A stretch of DNA of 64,000 nt from Isoetes taiwanensis (GCA_021234155.1 JAJEKV010000006.1:23623568-23687567), one strand, 5' to 3'. Positions 32,605-44,120 are shown, numbered from the stretch's first letter. Numbers and translations: made by a program. The notes: generated from the letters alone by a model not told the origin.

Positions 32605-35600
32605 GTCTCTTTAATTTGTTCGGTTGTGTTCCATTGCGTTCCTAATCTGGATTCGGCCAGGCTATAACATGGTTTTTTTTGGGAGCGTTGATCTTACCTC
32701 TAGTCCCTATTAAAGTCCGGCCCGATTTGCTAAAAAGGGGTTCCATTCTGAGAGGCTCACGATCATGCTATTTTCAGGAGTTTTCCCGTGCATTTTGTGT
32801 TGTTACAGGAAAGCCTTCGTCCATAAGAAGGCTCGGTTGATCGGTGCTATCCAGAGCTTTTTGTTTTTGGGTGCGTCTTGTTCTCAGCATTATCTCAGTT
32901 CTTCAGGGTATGAGGCTGGTGGTTGCAATGCGGCTGCCTTGCTTTCACGTTTTCAAGTGATTCTTTGCATCAGCGTAACTCCCTTTGTCTTCAAGCACAT
33001 GTTTAACTCCATACTTATCTACGGCTGTGACAAGATTTTTCCTGTAAAATACCTTTTCCGGCTCTGCTATCTGGTTTGAAGGCTTGGACCATGCTTTTCT
33101 ATTTATGTTCTTCCTCGACAAATGGGTTGTTCCTCAATTTGTTATGAGGGAATTTGCTTCAACTTTGTGTTTGGTATTCACAGAAGGAACGGGGAAGCGA
33201 TATTTGATATTTTGCCATAAGTAAGATTTTCGTGCAGACCAGTTCTGTGTTCCTTGCGCAGACAAGTTCCATGCTATTTTGGAGCAGAGCACTTTTTGGT
33301 ATCGGATCATGTTGAGCGGAGCACATTAGTTTTTGTGTTTGGCTATGCATTTTGTTCTTTTGTGCAACTGGGGCAGAGGAGATCTGACGAGGAGATCTGA
33401 CTGTTATCAGTTTTGAACCTTTCTAGCAGTGTCAAGGCCATTCCAGATAAGCTCTCTTCTTTTTCTACTATAACGTTGTTTAAATTTCTTTACCATTTTA
33501 TTGCAATTGCAGTAGCTTTTAACTCTTTTCTCTAGATACTTATATCAAGGCTTGAACTTGAGTCTTATTTGATACTGGTATGTGGCTCAATAATAGTGGC
33601 TTTGAATGGTGCGACAAAGCTCTAAGGATGATCAGGTTGGGTGTAATGGCTTAGATTAAACCAAGCCATTTTAGTTCTCCTCACATTGGTATCGACCTTG
33701 CCTTGATAATGTGTGTGGAACAATCTTGATCGGCTTATGTGCACTTTATTATTATTTTCCGCTTTGCCCAATTTTTTAGCCAGTTATCTTGGTTTAATGT
33801 CCTTTCCCCTTTGTGTTCCTGATCTTCTATTCCCCTTGAATGAACGATTTATCTTAGTATTCTTCCATATTCTCGAACTCTATTTGACATATGTTACTTA
33901 GAGACTTGAGATCTATATTTCTAAGGGTGGTAAGAGGAGTTGCCCAATTAGGAACCTTTGTTAAGTGTGTTATTCTCTAACTTTTAATGTTTGTAGGGGT
34001 GGCTATATTTGTTGTTGGTTTCTTGTGCTTTCAAGATGATTTCCTTTTGTTTCAAGGAGTTTTGCTAAGATCTATATGGTCAGGTTTCCTTGCCTTTCAA
34101 TGCTTATTTATCCAGTTTTTTGATCATTATGCGGAGATGGCATTTCATCGAAGTTTTGGAACAAATATCTTACATTGTGGGAATGGTGATTTTGATGAGA
34201 ATGAGTAGTGGATTATCCAGGATCTTTGGCTAATTGCAAAACCTCATGATGAATAGGTATAGCTTGATCGATCTAGAACAATTAGTCCACATTAGCACAC
34301 CTGATTTTGTCCATTTGTCCTAGTGAAATTGTAAGTACCTTGGCAATATTTATTTGCTTTTAATTTTCTAAGTCTATGCCTAGACAATGGTATGCCCTAA
34401 TTGGTAGCAAATACATTACCCTTATATTAAATATCATGTCCCTGCTTGCTACCGTGGACCATTTTGCCTCTATCGGCTTGTTCTCTCATTTTTTTCGCGG
34501 GTTCTGAATTAACTTTTCACATTGTTTCAAACTAGAATATAGAAACTATGGGTTGAATGTCTTCACATTGTTTCAAACTAGAATATAGAAACTATGGGTT
34601 GAATGTCCGCTATTGTCACTATTTCTTCTATGCATTTCCAACATTTTATTTTAGAAGTTTCATATTATGGTAATATATAAGTGTGAGTTGCTAGGCTAAA
34701 TATATGTTGTGATGTTGGCTTTGTGAAAGTTTTGTGAATATTGTAGGGTTTTAGTTTTCAGACTACCACCTTGGATATGACAAGTCTCTCTCTAACCCTT
34801 CATGTTAAATATCTTGTACCCACTTGGACCATATTGCCTCTATATTGCCTCTATCCAATGTTACTAGTTTACTCATGTTCTTGTGGGTTTTCAAATACTA
34901 ATTATGAGCTTCATGCTGTTGACAGGTATTTTGGTTCAGATATGTTAAATGGTTCTGATCTCTGAATTGCCTCAGATGGTGATAATGATTCTCCTGAGTT
35001 GAAGAGAAGTTTTCTCCGATGGTTTTGGTGTCATAGAGTTTGGATGACAGTTGTGGTGTTACCAGTATGCTTAGCCCCATTGAATTTATCCATATTAGTG
35101 TACTTATTGATGGTAGGATTGGCCTTTTTGAAATGGTCCATAGTGCCTACTTGTTGATGATACTTGGTGCTAGCACTTCTCATAACATTTTTGCCATCCT
35201 TGTTGCCTACGTCAATACCAATATTTCTTCTATTTGCTTCTTTGATCCATTTTTCACCACGGTATCGACAAATTATAGGGTATCCTTTAGTCGACCTCGC
35301 CAGATATATGCTTAGAAACTTGTCCACCCCGATGGTTACAACAAAAGCTAACCTATCCTTTTTGTATGTCGCAGTTTTTGAAATTTGCTTCCTTTCATTT
35401 TCCCTTCGTAACCTATCCTTTTGTATGTTGCACTTTTGTAATTTTCTTCTTTTCAGTTTTCCACCAACTGTGCTTGGTTCCTTTTTGGCCACTTTTGCCC
35501 TTGCCTCTTGACTTCATTCTCCTTTGTTCCTAAGTCCATAGACTGCTGCCTCTGTTCTTCAGCATTGTATTCTAGTTATTGCTTTTAGTGGAGATGCCCA

Positions 35601-35736
35601 GATGTGGCTTTTCTTTCAGTTTGTCTCTTCACTCTCTCCCTTATCTGGTTTTGACAATTGAATTTATCTTCGTATAATGATAAGAAGATAAACTTTATTT
35701 TCCTTATTGACTTACTATTCCTGATACCGTGGTTGA
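32605..35736. other. No supported gene; 46-bp tandem duplication
   Basis: Open frames here are short and unlike proteins. A 46-bp unit (TTCACATTGTTTCAAACTAG onward) is exactly doubled at 34516-34607. Confidence 0.5.
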
Positions 35737-35946
35737 TCAACCTTAAAACCCCAATCCGGAATTGATGCCCATGGGGCCGAGAAGCGTGAGAATGCTAGAG
35801 ATTTGGATGGGGCCCTGATGCGGAATGGCCAAAAAGATGATAACACCAGTAAAGACAAGGAAATTAGCAGCATCGAAGATGCAATTGCTGCTTTGAAGGA
35901 AATCAAAGCCTCTACAAGAGAAGGATGCCAGTATCATCAAGTATAA
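35737..35946 (+). CDS. Possible gene fragment, 69 codons
   Basis: An open plus-strand frame ending at TAA 35944 encodes charged, protein-like sequence (GAEKRENARDLDGALMRNG, then SIEDAIAALKEIKAS). It has no ATG near its start and no clear neighbours. Unrecognised; possibly an exon relic. Confidence 0.25.
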   Translation, partial: STLKPQSGIDAHGAEKRENARDLDGALMRNGQKDDNTSKDKEISSIEDAIAALKEIKASTREGCQYHQV

Positions 35947-35989
35947 CGTCAAAATTTTTGACACAACTCAAACCTCTGAAACACCTAAT

Positions 35990-36140
35990 CTCTAACACCC
36001 CACCATGGCAAGAGAGATAGACAGTTTCTGCGCCTTCTTTATCACATGTAATGCCTACTTTATCACATGTAATGCCTACTTATCACATAAACCTTCTTTA
36101 CCATGTTTCTGCGCCTTCTTTATCACATGTAATGCCTACT
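35990..36140 (+). repeat. Short direct repeats, TTTATCACATGTAATGCCTACTT
   Basis: The motif CTTTATCACATGTAATGCCT occurs three times (36038, 36057, 36117) within 100 bp. Confidence 0.7.
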
Positions 36141-36818
36141 TGAGCACATAATGCTTGAGCATACTTGAAACCGTCCTTTAAGGCATCCACAATTTTGTCA
36201 TTGGTACTTATTTGACTTAGATCACATAGATCAGCCCTGATTTCATTTCCTGCATTATCTACCTTTCTTTCTAGCACTTGCCAAATGTTCTCTTGTTTTA
36301 TATGTGCAGCGGGGAATAGTAAGTCACCTAGAGCTTGGAATTCAGCCACCCTATTCAAAGCATTGCATGTTTCTAGCAGATCAGCCCCTATATAGGACCT
36401 TTCATTCCTAACCATGCCGCCCACTTTGGAGAAAAAATTCTCACAACAATCTGATCCTGTACAATGCAATGGGACAGCCATACCTGTGCATGTTTCATTG
36501 AAGTACCTTACTAGCAATACTACGAAGTGGCATGAGAGCTGAATATCAAGAAAGGTCTCGCGGGATATGAAGTTCTTGCATATTAGAGGCAAAACAATAA
36601 TATTTGAAAATGTTGGAGCATTTTTGCAATAGGAAGCATCTATCTGGACACAAAAAAAAATATGCTAAAATATATGCAATCCACATGTCCAAGCCAAGTA
36701 AATAGAACACTACCAATCTAGGCCAGTAATGTGCATAATATACATCTACTTTAGGGGCATGAGAACTCGAGGTAATAACACGATCTCGAATCCGGTTTGG
36801 AACATATGGTAAGTCCAA
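36098..36818 (-). pseudogene. Transposase-like fragment, family unknown
   Basis: Two minus-strand frames (36818-36546 and 36592-36098) overlap. The second has a conserved-looking core: VVLLVRYFNETCTGMAVPL, then GSDCCENFFSKVGGMVRNER and LLETCNALNRVAEFQAL. A GSD-C-E-x-FFS-x-x-GG block followed by an RSY segment reminds me of C-terminal parts of plant DNA-transposon proteins, but I cannot name the family. The 36818-36660 part is probably an intron or another exon. Confidence 0.4.
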
Positions 36819-36899
36819 CTTATAGGGTTGGAACTAGAGAAATGTTCGCGGCGACCTTTGGCCGCCGCGATAAATTTCTTGTAGAGATAAGACTACCGT

Positions 36900-37330
36900 G
36901 GAAAAAGGGCCTAAGAACGTGCCGCTTGTACCAAAAAGCCCTAGAAGTTAGACTTTGAATGATTGATTAAGAACGTGCCAGGCATCAAAAAACTAGGAGT
37001 TAGACTCCTAAATTTCCGGTCACAATCCTTATTTTTCGGTTCGAATTTTTCTTTGCCAGCAAACAAATTGTGGGGTTTCCTTCAAAATCCGGAAAATAAT
37101 CTTGAGTTTATATTCAAAATCCGGTGGAGCATCACACTTACCGGCAAATTACTGGTTAGAGCTACCGGGATTTTGAAGCCTGGAACATGCCAGTTTATGA
37201 ACGTGCGACTTTATAAGGAGATTAAGAACGTGCCACTTTATGAACGTTCTTTTATGACGAGATTAAGAACGTGCCATTTTATGAGGAGGTTAAGAACGTG
37301 CCACTTTACCAGGAGATTAAGAACGAAAAA
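36900..37330 (+). repeat. Tandem GATTAAGAACGTGCC repeats
   Basis: The unit GATTAAGAACGTGCCAC with TTTATGAGGA spacing recurs with a period of about 27 bp between 37195 and 37330. Earlier single copies lie near 36905 and 36963. Confidence 0.7.
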
Positions 37331-37404
37331 GAGACGTGCATCATTTTATTGATTTCCGTAAGGGCTTCGTAATGCATGATAATTTTTTTTTTATTGAATT
37401 TGAT

Positions 37405-37720
37405 AGAAGAAGAAGAAGAAGAAGAAGAAGAAGAAGAAGAAGAAGAAGAAGAAGAAGAAGAAGAAGAAGAAGAAGAAGAAGAAGAAGAAGAAGAAGAAGA
37501 AGAAGAAGAAGAAGAAGAAGAAGAAGAAGAAGAAGAGATTTTAACGTCACGCCATGCAATAAATCCCCATGTGACATTTCTTTACACACACCCGGATGGG
37601 TCCTCACCCCACCACTTTACATTGCTGAAGTGGGTCCTTCCCCCACCAACTTTACATTGCATGGCCACTTTCACAACGAGGCGTTGAACCCGTGAACAAA
37701 GGGTAACCTGAATTGAATTG
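37405..37720 (-). mobile_element. SINE with GACGTTAAAATC end and (GAA/TTC)n tail
   Basis: On the minus strand, a B-box-like GGGTTCAACGCC (near 37685) is followed by two copies of a roughly 37-bp unit starting GCAATGTAAAG (37658 and 37621). Then comes GGCGTGACGTTAAAATC at 37553-37537, and then a TTC tract of about 130 bp (37535-37405). The duplicated unit and the 3' end match the plus-strand SINE at 43571. The A-box end is missing or degraded. Confidence 0.6.
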
Positions 37721-38342
37721 TGGACTTGAATAAAAAACTATACAGCCCATTTTTATATGTTTACAGCTGTTTACAGCCCATTTTTGCTCATAAGGCAATA
37801 GTGCTTTTAAAATCTGAGCCCTTTATTTTGATCTTAACGGTCAATAGATACTGCGTGGTGTGTGGCTCTCACGGTAGAGGGCGACCCTCCCCTAATACAT
37901 ATCGAGCATCGTTGAATCAATCTTCCTAAGATCGCCAACATCACCTCCCGCATTCTCAGGTGCAGATTACACAATAGTTTCTTTGATCAGGTATATCTAA
38001 CCATCTCCTTATATCTGGAAAGTGAAGGTTAGTACAGTCCTGTAGTAAAGTTGGGATGAATATACTGGTCGATACCATGGTTACAGCCAAAAACCTTGTC
38101 AAAAGATAGGGCGTTTTATGTGCCTGTATGTCCGTTCAGTTACCTTTATTATACCTCTGTTCATAGACAGACTGTTAGTACTTAGTTCCTAAATATCAAA
38201 AGGAAAATTGAAAATACTAAGAATTTATTGCTAATGGGTTTGAAACAAAATTTTTAGTTGCAGTACTCGCATTCTTAGGCGCAATTCTCCCAGCGGCAAT
38301 ACAAAGGTCTATCTTTCAATTATCGTCGTCTCCATCTGACTC
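37721..38342. other. Upstream region of the caspase-kinase gene
   Basis: No coding sequence. A 5' leader is likely here. An in-frame TGA sits just before the ATG at 38343. A possible leader-exon donor (GATCAG/GTATAT) lies near 37990. I could not choose a TATA box. Confidence 0.3.
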
Positions 38343-40416
38343 ATGGAAAGTGGGCTTATGGCCCGGCTTCAAGTGGTAAGCTTATGTCCTTCATTTGTTA
38401 ACATATTTGGTTCTCTAACCCTTGGTTCTTTAATAACTATTTTATGATTTATTAGGATGACAATGAATATCCCTGTAGCTTTAATAACGATGCTGGGTTC
38501 GTTAGAGGAACGGCATTGATCATAACTATGGGTCTTCAAAAGCAAGAAGGAGTTAATGTTGAGAAGGCACACATCAAAGATGTGCTAGGCGAACTTTTGC
38601 GCTTTGAAATTTTGGAGTATTCTGACCCCAGTGCGGATTTCATCAAAGAAGAAATAAATGCTCTAGCTGCTGACGATAAGCATCAATCAAGGGATTGTTT
38701 TGTGTGCTTTATAAATGCTATTGATTTAAAAGATGGCTGCATATTTGACAATGAAGGTTGCCGAATATACATCCTTGCAGATGTTATCCAACCCTTTAGG
38801 CAATCCCAGGCTCTCAGAAACAAGCCAAAGGTTTTTTTTGTGAATGCAAGCAGGGATGCGAGGGTGAAAGGGCCAGAAATATCCACAGAGTCAAGTTCGA
38901 GTGCATATAATAACATCAAGAAAGATGATGTCAACAGAGCTGATGTCTTGGGTGTTTACTGCACTTTTAAAGGGCCAAGCTCGTGGAGGGAGCCTGATGA
39001 GGGTAGCATGTATATAAAGTTTTTGGCACATGAATTAATAAAGAATCACAATACAACGCATTTGGTGAATATTCTTCAGAACGTTTATAGGGCAGTTCAT
39101 GCTGAGCTGACCCGAATCAAGGAAAAAAACTGTTCACCTAATAATCTGTCGGTGAGTGTGGTTATAGAATCCACCCTTACTAAGAAGCTGTACTGGCGTA
39201 CAATCATCACACAGAACAGTAAAGGTAAGTTATTGCAATCTCGTCTTAATAAGTTATCACTTTTGATGATAACATTATTGTCGGGCCTAATTTGTTGATG
39301 GATGCAGATAGTGTCAGCTTTCCCAAGGTTCCAGGCGCTCCGGAGTTGATATTCATAAGGTTTGAGAAACTTAAATTTGAAGAGAAGATAGGAGAAGGAA
39401 GCTTTGGCGAGGTGAAACGAGCAGTATTACATGGCTATCCCGTGGCAGCAAAGACGGTTAGTAGTGTGGTTCAGTTGAAAAAGGAAGTAATCCGGGTGCC
39501 TCCAGACCCTCACGTTTTGACCATATTTGGTTACACAAGAGATGCACAAGAGCCGGACAAATACTGGCTGGTAATGGAAAAGATGAAGACTGATTTACAC
39601 CAGCTGATAGAGCAGAGGATGATCATAGAGCAAAAGAGGACAGAGCAAACTCTGATAGAGAAGCAAAGGATGAAGCGAAAGATGAAAGAGCAAAGTTGGA
39701 TTGAAGATCCTCTTCGATCCGTGGAACCCTTTACATTCACTCAAGCCGTCGATGTATTGTTGCAAATTGCAAAAGGCATGGAACACTTGCACAGGAATAG
39801 CGTGGTGCATAGAGATCTCAAGCCTCGCAATGTGCTTGTGAATTATGATGACGACGGCACTAATTTGGTAGTTAAGATCGCTGACTTTGGCACTTCGAAG
39901 CCCAATTTCAATCCTTCGGATCCCAACCAACATACTTTATGGCAAGGCACGCCGGTATTTATGGCACCTGAGATGCGCGGTAACGGAGCAGAAGTGGGTG
40001 AGTACAGCAGCATGGTCGACGTATACAGCTACGGAATTACTTGTATCCAGATAGTTACAGGTATATTACCAGAAGTTGAAAATTCTCCACAGCTGGAGCA
40101 TCCTCTCTTCGATTTCGTAGTCAGGGAATGTTGCCGAAAGAAGCCTGGAGATCGTCCATCTTTTAGCGAAATTTGTGAGTGGCTCGAAAAGCTTAAGACC
40201 TTTAAATCGATCTATTATTGGCGTATTAAATCGATAGTCATTGAGTGTTGTCATGAGGAGCCAAGAAATCCTACATCTTTTGGCAAAATTTGTCACTTCC
40301 TCGAAGGACTTAAACGCATGGAAGAAGAAGAACTTAAACAAAGGGAAGAAGAAAAGGAAGAAGAAGAAAAACTACAGTGCCTCAAAGATAAAAGAACTTG
40401 CTGTTGTTTATTTTAA
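38343..40416 (+). CDS. Pseudocaspase-protein kinase fusion
   Basis: Exons 38343-38375, 38456-39224 and 39308-40416, joined through 80- and 83-bp GT-AG introns, give one 636-aa frame. An in-frame stop just upstream supports the ATG. Residues about 15-260 follow the metazoan caspase order: RGTALII; DCFVC (91-95); KPKVFFVNASRD; VYCTFKGPSSWREPDEGS; and the final-strand motif STLTKKLYW. The catalytic His (SHG) position is Ile100 (AID) and the Cys (QACRG) position is Ser143 (NASRD), so protease activity is unlikely. The SWR arginine (R189) is kept. Residues about 286-520 form a TKL-like kinase with GEGSFG, VAAK (K316), HRDLKPRN (D437), DFG (D460) and APE, so it looks active. A basic helical insert lies at 370-397. 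The tail repeats the kinase's last helices, continues as a Glu/Lys coil and ends CCCLF, a CaaX-like box (CCLF). A signalling role in defence or cell death is inference. Confidence 0.85.
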
Positions 40417-40489
40417 GCACAATTTCAATATAATGGAAAAAAAAATTGTAAACTGGAATTTTTTTTATTGTAGACCTTATGCAGGGGTT

Positions 40490-40725
40490 GTATACACGTG
40501 TATAATACTCATGTATCATACATATGTTATGTACACCATGAAATATTTAGAAAACATATTTACTCGGTATCATACACTTTCTGCATGTGTTAGGTACACG
40601 GATATGACACCCATGTATCATACATATATTTTTTAGATACATGAATAGATTTGTAGACATTCTGCAGGTATGATACACGTGAGTAGTAGCACATGTATCA
40701 TACATATGTTTGTGGTATACAAGCC
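40490..40725 (+). repeat. Degenerate ATGTATCATACATATGTT repeats
   Basis: ATGTATCATACATAT-type units, partly palindromic, recur at 40510, 40611 and 40692, interleaved with GATACACGTG motifs. Directly downstream of the kinase gene; possibly 3' flank. Confidence 0.6.
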
Positions 40726-40867
40726 TCAACCAATCTTACGCCCTTCTTTGGCAACTGAATAAATGCACCTGCTGCTTCACCAATGTTATCTGCACCCCAG
40801 CATATGATTGAATTGTTATCGTGACCTCTATTGCTACATTCAATGGATCAACATCCTTGCCATGAAG

Positions 40868-41000
40868 GGTCTCGGTGCCCGGCGTTGCCGGGCTTTAGCC
40901 GCACATTGTATGCAAGTAATGATATATAAATACCAAAAGTAGTATTTGTTTAATTTTTTTCTAGTTCATATAGGTTGAAAGTCGTAAGATGTGGTTGACC
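40868..41000 (-). mobile_element. Helitron-like 3' hairpin (degraded copy)
   Basis: GCCCGGCGTTGCCGGGC (40878-40894) is a perfect 7-bp stem with a 3-base loop, identical to the one at 54573. The flank on its right (TATTTGTTTAATTT, near 40945) also matches the 54573 copy. The CTRR end is not clear here. Confidence 0.45.
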
Positions 41001-43040
41001 TTGGGTGCTTGATATACTGTAGTGGGTTATGAATGCCATATTTTTTGTTTAAGGGGTTTCGTAAGTAATATATGTCATGTTGATATTTGATTTGAATTGA
41101 AATTGTTGTTCGTTTTGTGCTGTTACTTGACCTTTGTACTAAAATTGCACAATCAATTTGTAAAAGGTCATGGGATATGGGCTTTAGCTTATGACTAAAG
41201 AAGCACAATCAATTCGTGAAATGTAGTGGCCTTTGAGCTATAGCAATCAAATCTAAAGAGGATGTTACAACAATATCAATATGTCATGGGAGGGCCAAGT
41301 GATTTAAAATGGCACTTGGGACACATGCCAATGAGACCTAGAGCTGTCTATAAAATTTGTTTTTGAAACTTAGTCACAAATATGTACTTAGGCATTTAGA
41401 ATACTTGGCATGACACTCTTATTCAACATGGATGTCAAAATATTGCATAATTTTATATAATGGTGTCACAAACAGTGCAAAGTGTTTCTATTTGTTGGGA
41501 ATCTTTCATTAGAGAAAAAATGAGATCACATTTTGTCCCATTAAGGGATGCTTAAAATTCCATGTCAGCTTTTTAAACTGTCCAATAAGAGAAGAGCTCA
41601 AGTATATCTCATTCCAGTATTATGTGGCAGCCTGTAATTAATGCAGCTGCAACTAACTTCTGTAGTATCATTTTTTCATTATAATTTTTGATCCAGAACT
41701 CTGATTCAAAAACTTTTTGTAGCAATGGGTTCGTCTTCACAAGATCTATCTAGTGATAACCCATTCATACATCTTTTACGATATAAATATATAAGAAATA
41801 AGCAAAAAATCATATTTTTTTAAGGTTAACGCATATGATCATATTGAAATACATCATAACCATATATCATTGGAAAGATCTTTTCATTCCGCATCTAATG
41901 CAACAAACGCCGCAACATTTTGGCAAGTGGATCAAAAGTTATGGGGGAAAAACAACAGCAATGAAGTTGTTGGTGCCGCATTAATTGCAGTTAATAGAGG
42001 GTAGCCATTCCATTGGAGGATTCTTATGGGGATGAAATGAGATCTCAAATTTCCTCTAATGCTATTTGTTGCGAGATAAATCAATTGTGCGATCCCATTC
42101 GCATGGGAGGTGAACAATCCATCCCTTGAATTCTCATAACTTCATCCACAAAATTCCATATTTGAGCATAACTACAAAAATATTGTGCCCTCTAGCCAGT
42201 ATTTTTCTCTAGTGAGCAACACAGCCATCAACAAACAAAACATTGTGTGCTCATGCTTTACAATGTTTGGTTGTTTGTTTCAAAACATTCCATCAGCTAG
42301 TCCCTTAGTCTTATAGTGGTGGGGAACATCCATTTGTCTTTCCATTAGTTAAATAAAGTAGTAAATAGTAGTTGCAATTGAGGAGCTTCAACGTAGTGAG
42401 AAGTTACAATACATTTTGAGAAAACAGGTCTAAAGAATGCCTACGCAAATTACAAAATTATAGAGCTTCAAAATACTTCAAACAAATCTATCGAAAATAG
42501 CATAATCCTACCTTATAGAGCTAAAAGGGCTATAGCAAAAATTGTTTTGAAAGAACACGCTTTGGAGACTTAGGCTAAATTGTGGTTGTCTTTGTTATGC
42601 AAAATGAGAGTGCGTTGATAGCAGGCTGGATACGATTGAGACGACTTGATGCAGACTGGATATGATTGAGACAACTTGATGCATCCACTACATGGCATGG
42701 TAAAAAATAGTGATACTCGTTGAAAGTATAGATGGGAAAAATATAGACCAATGAATCTCTGGTACTTTAGATTTGCTATTCAAGTTTGATGCATTGTGCT
42801 TTTCGTTTTCCGGAAACATTCTATCATCGTTGGGTAACATTTGTATATAATATACTAAAGACAATGTTCAAAGCAAAATGCAAAAACTGCATTTGCTAGA
42901 ATGAATAAGCCTGAAGATTATACATTTTCATACCTCTACCCTAGAACATGCTGCAATGAATATGTTGGAGCAGAGTTAAGCATGATAGATACTGCAAAAT
43001 TAGAACAGGCCATATTTTTTCAGTTAATCTATAATCTAGA
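41000..43040. other. No supported gene
   Basis: AT-rich, possibly the Helitron interior. A 33-bp direct duplication (GCTGGATACGATTGAGACGA) lies at 42625-42685. Confidence 0.4.
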
Positions 43041-43041
43041 A

Positions 43042-43073
43042 GGAGCAGGTGAGCATGATAGCTCACCTGCTCC
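43042..43073. repeat. Perfect 13-bp-stem hairpin
   Basis: GGAGCAGGTGAGC, then ATGATA, then GCTCACCTGCTCC. The stem is perfect, with a 6-base loop. No transposon end or gene is evident beside it. Confidence 0.85.
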
Positions 43074-43231
43074 ATAAACTTGTAGCACGGACTATATATT
43101 CATGATTGTTAGGAGTCCATATTGGACATCATGGGATGTTTGAAAATTTTCTCCCCCATGGTTCACACTTAGGCATTAAACTTGTAATGGAGAAGATTTA
43201 AATCTGCAGGACAAAAAGTTCAGTCACATTA

Positions 43232-43499
43232 ATGCATCTAAAGAACAGTGCTACCTCCCTTGAGGAGTTCTTTCGGTACCCAGGGGCATCCATTGGGGGA
43301 TATATTGTTGACATTCTTAAACATAGAGATGCTTGTTTGAAAAATCAGAAGGTACGAGAGATTGAGATAGAGGAGCCCAATGTGTTACTCTCAGAAGACG
43401 CACTGGATGACTTGTTTTATAATTTTGAATGTAACTTGTAAACGTCTCATAGACCTGGTGGTCTCGAAGACGGAATAATAGATTTCATTTCATTTCATT

Positions 43500-43502
<3 letters not shown>
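43232..43502 (+). mobile_element. ORF tail plus retroposon 3' end with TTTCA tail
   Basis: A 69-codon frame (43232-43441) encodes acidic, protein-like sequence (EFFRYPGASIGGYIVDILKH, SEDALDDLFYNFE). Its stop is followed at once by CTCATAGACCTGGTGGTCTC, GAAGACGGAATAATAGATTTC and a TTTCA run, a variant of the 27560 retroposon end. This suggests the C-terminus of a retroposon ORF or a retrotransposed gene piece. Confidence 0.4.

Positions 43503-43570
<68 letters not shown>
43503..43570 (+). repeat. (TC)n microsatellite
   Basis: About 34 TC units between the retroposon tail and the SINE start at 43571. Confidence 0.95.
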
Positions 43571-43572
<2 letters not shown>

Positions 43573-43858
43573 GGCTTTGGTCTAGTGGTAACACACTAGT
43601 TCCTTAGCAATGTGGTCTCGAGTTCGAGACCGCCCAGAATCGCACTCGGTACTGTTGGGGGTCAAATCCTAACAGACGTAATGTATGGTGGTTACGTCTG
43701 TATGGTGGTTGGGGGCAGGGCCCAACCGAGCAATGTAGTGTGGTGTGTGGTCACATGTCCAACCGAGCAATGTAGTGTGGTGTGTGGTCACATGTCCAGT
43801 TGGATGCTGCCTAGTGGCGTGACGTTAAAATACTATCTATTTATCTCTCTCTCTCTCA
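43571..43858 (+). mobile_element. tRNA-derived SINE
   Basis: An A box, TGGTCTAGTGG (43578-43588), and a B box, AGTTCGAGACC (43621-43631), lie 32 bp apart, as in a tRNA-derived Pol III promoter. The body holds two tandem copies of a roughly 38-bp unit (CAACCGAGCAATGTAGTGTG). It ends GGCGTGACGTTAAAATACTA and a short TC tail. TC repeats on both sides fit insertion into the neighbouring (TC)n. Confidence 0.8.
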
Positions 43859-44120
43859 TCATCTCTCCGACATTTCTATGTTTTTCGTAAGCATTTTTAG
43901 CATCTCACTATATTTATGTTTAGTTAGCACATATATTCATTTTTGGATTGCCCCTAAAGCACATCCAGAATCAGGTTTTTATTCATTCTACATTCTATGT
44001 TTTTTGTAATACATGCACATGCCAATACTTCTTTATTATGCCAAGACCCATAATGTACAAATTATAATAAAGGCATTGCAATGTCAAAATCAACATACAA
44101 TCGTTCCTTGTTTCATCACA

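Noticed and set aside
35031-35492. 153-codon minus-strand ORF
   Set aside because: Basic and repetitive with no conserved motif or splice context; likely chance.
37336-37695. Long poly-Arg, poly-Glu and poly-Leu frames
   Set aside because: They are translations of the (GAA)n tract in different frames; the tract is a SINE tail.
40868-40900. GC hairpin as a bacterial-type terminator
   Set aside because: The matching copy at 54573 has a CTAG end, which fits a Helitron better.
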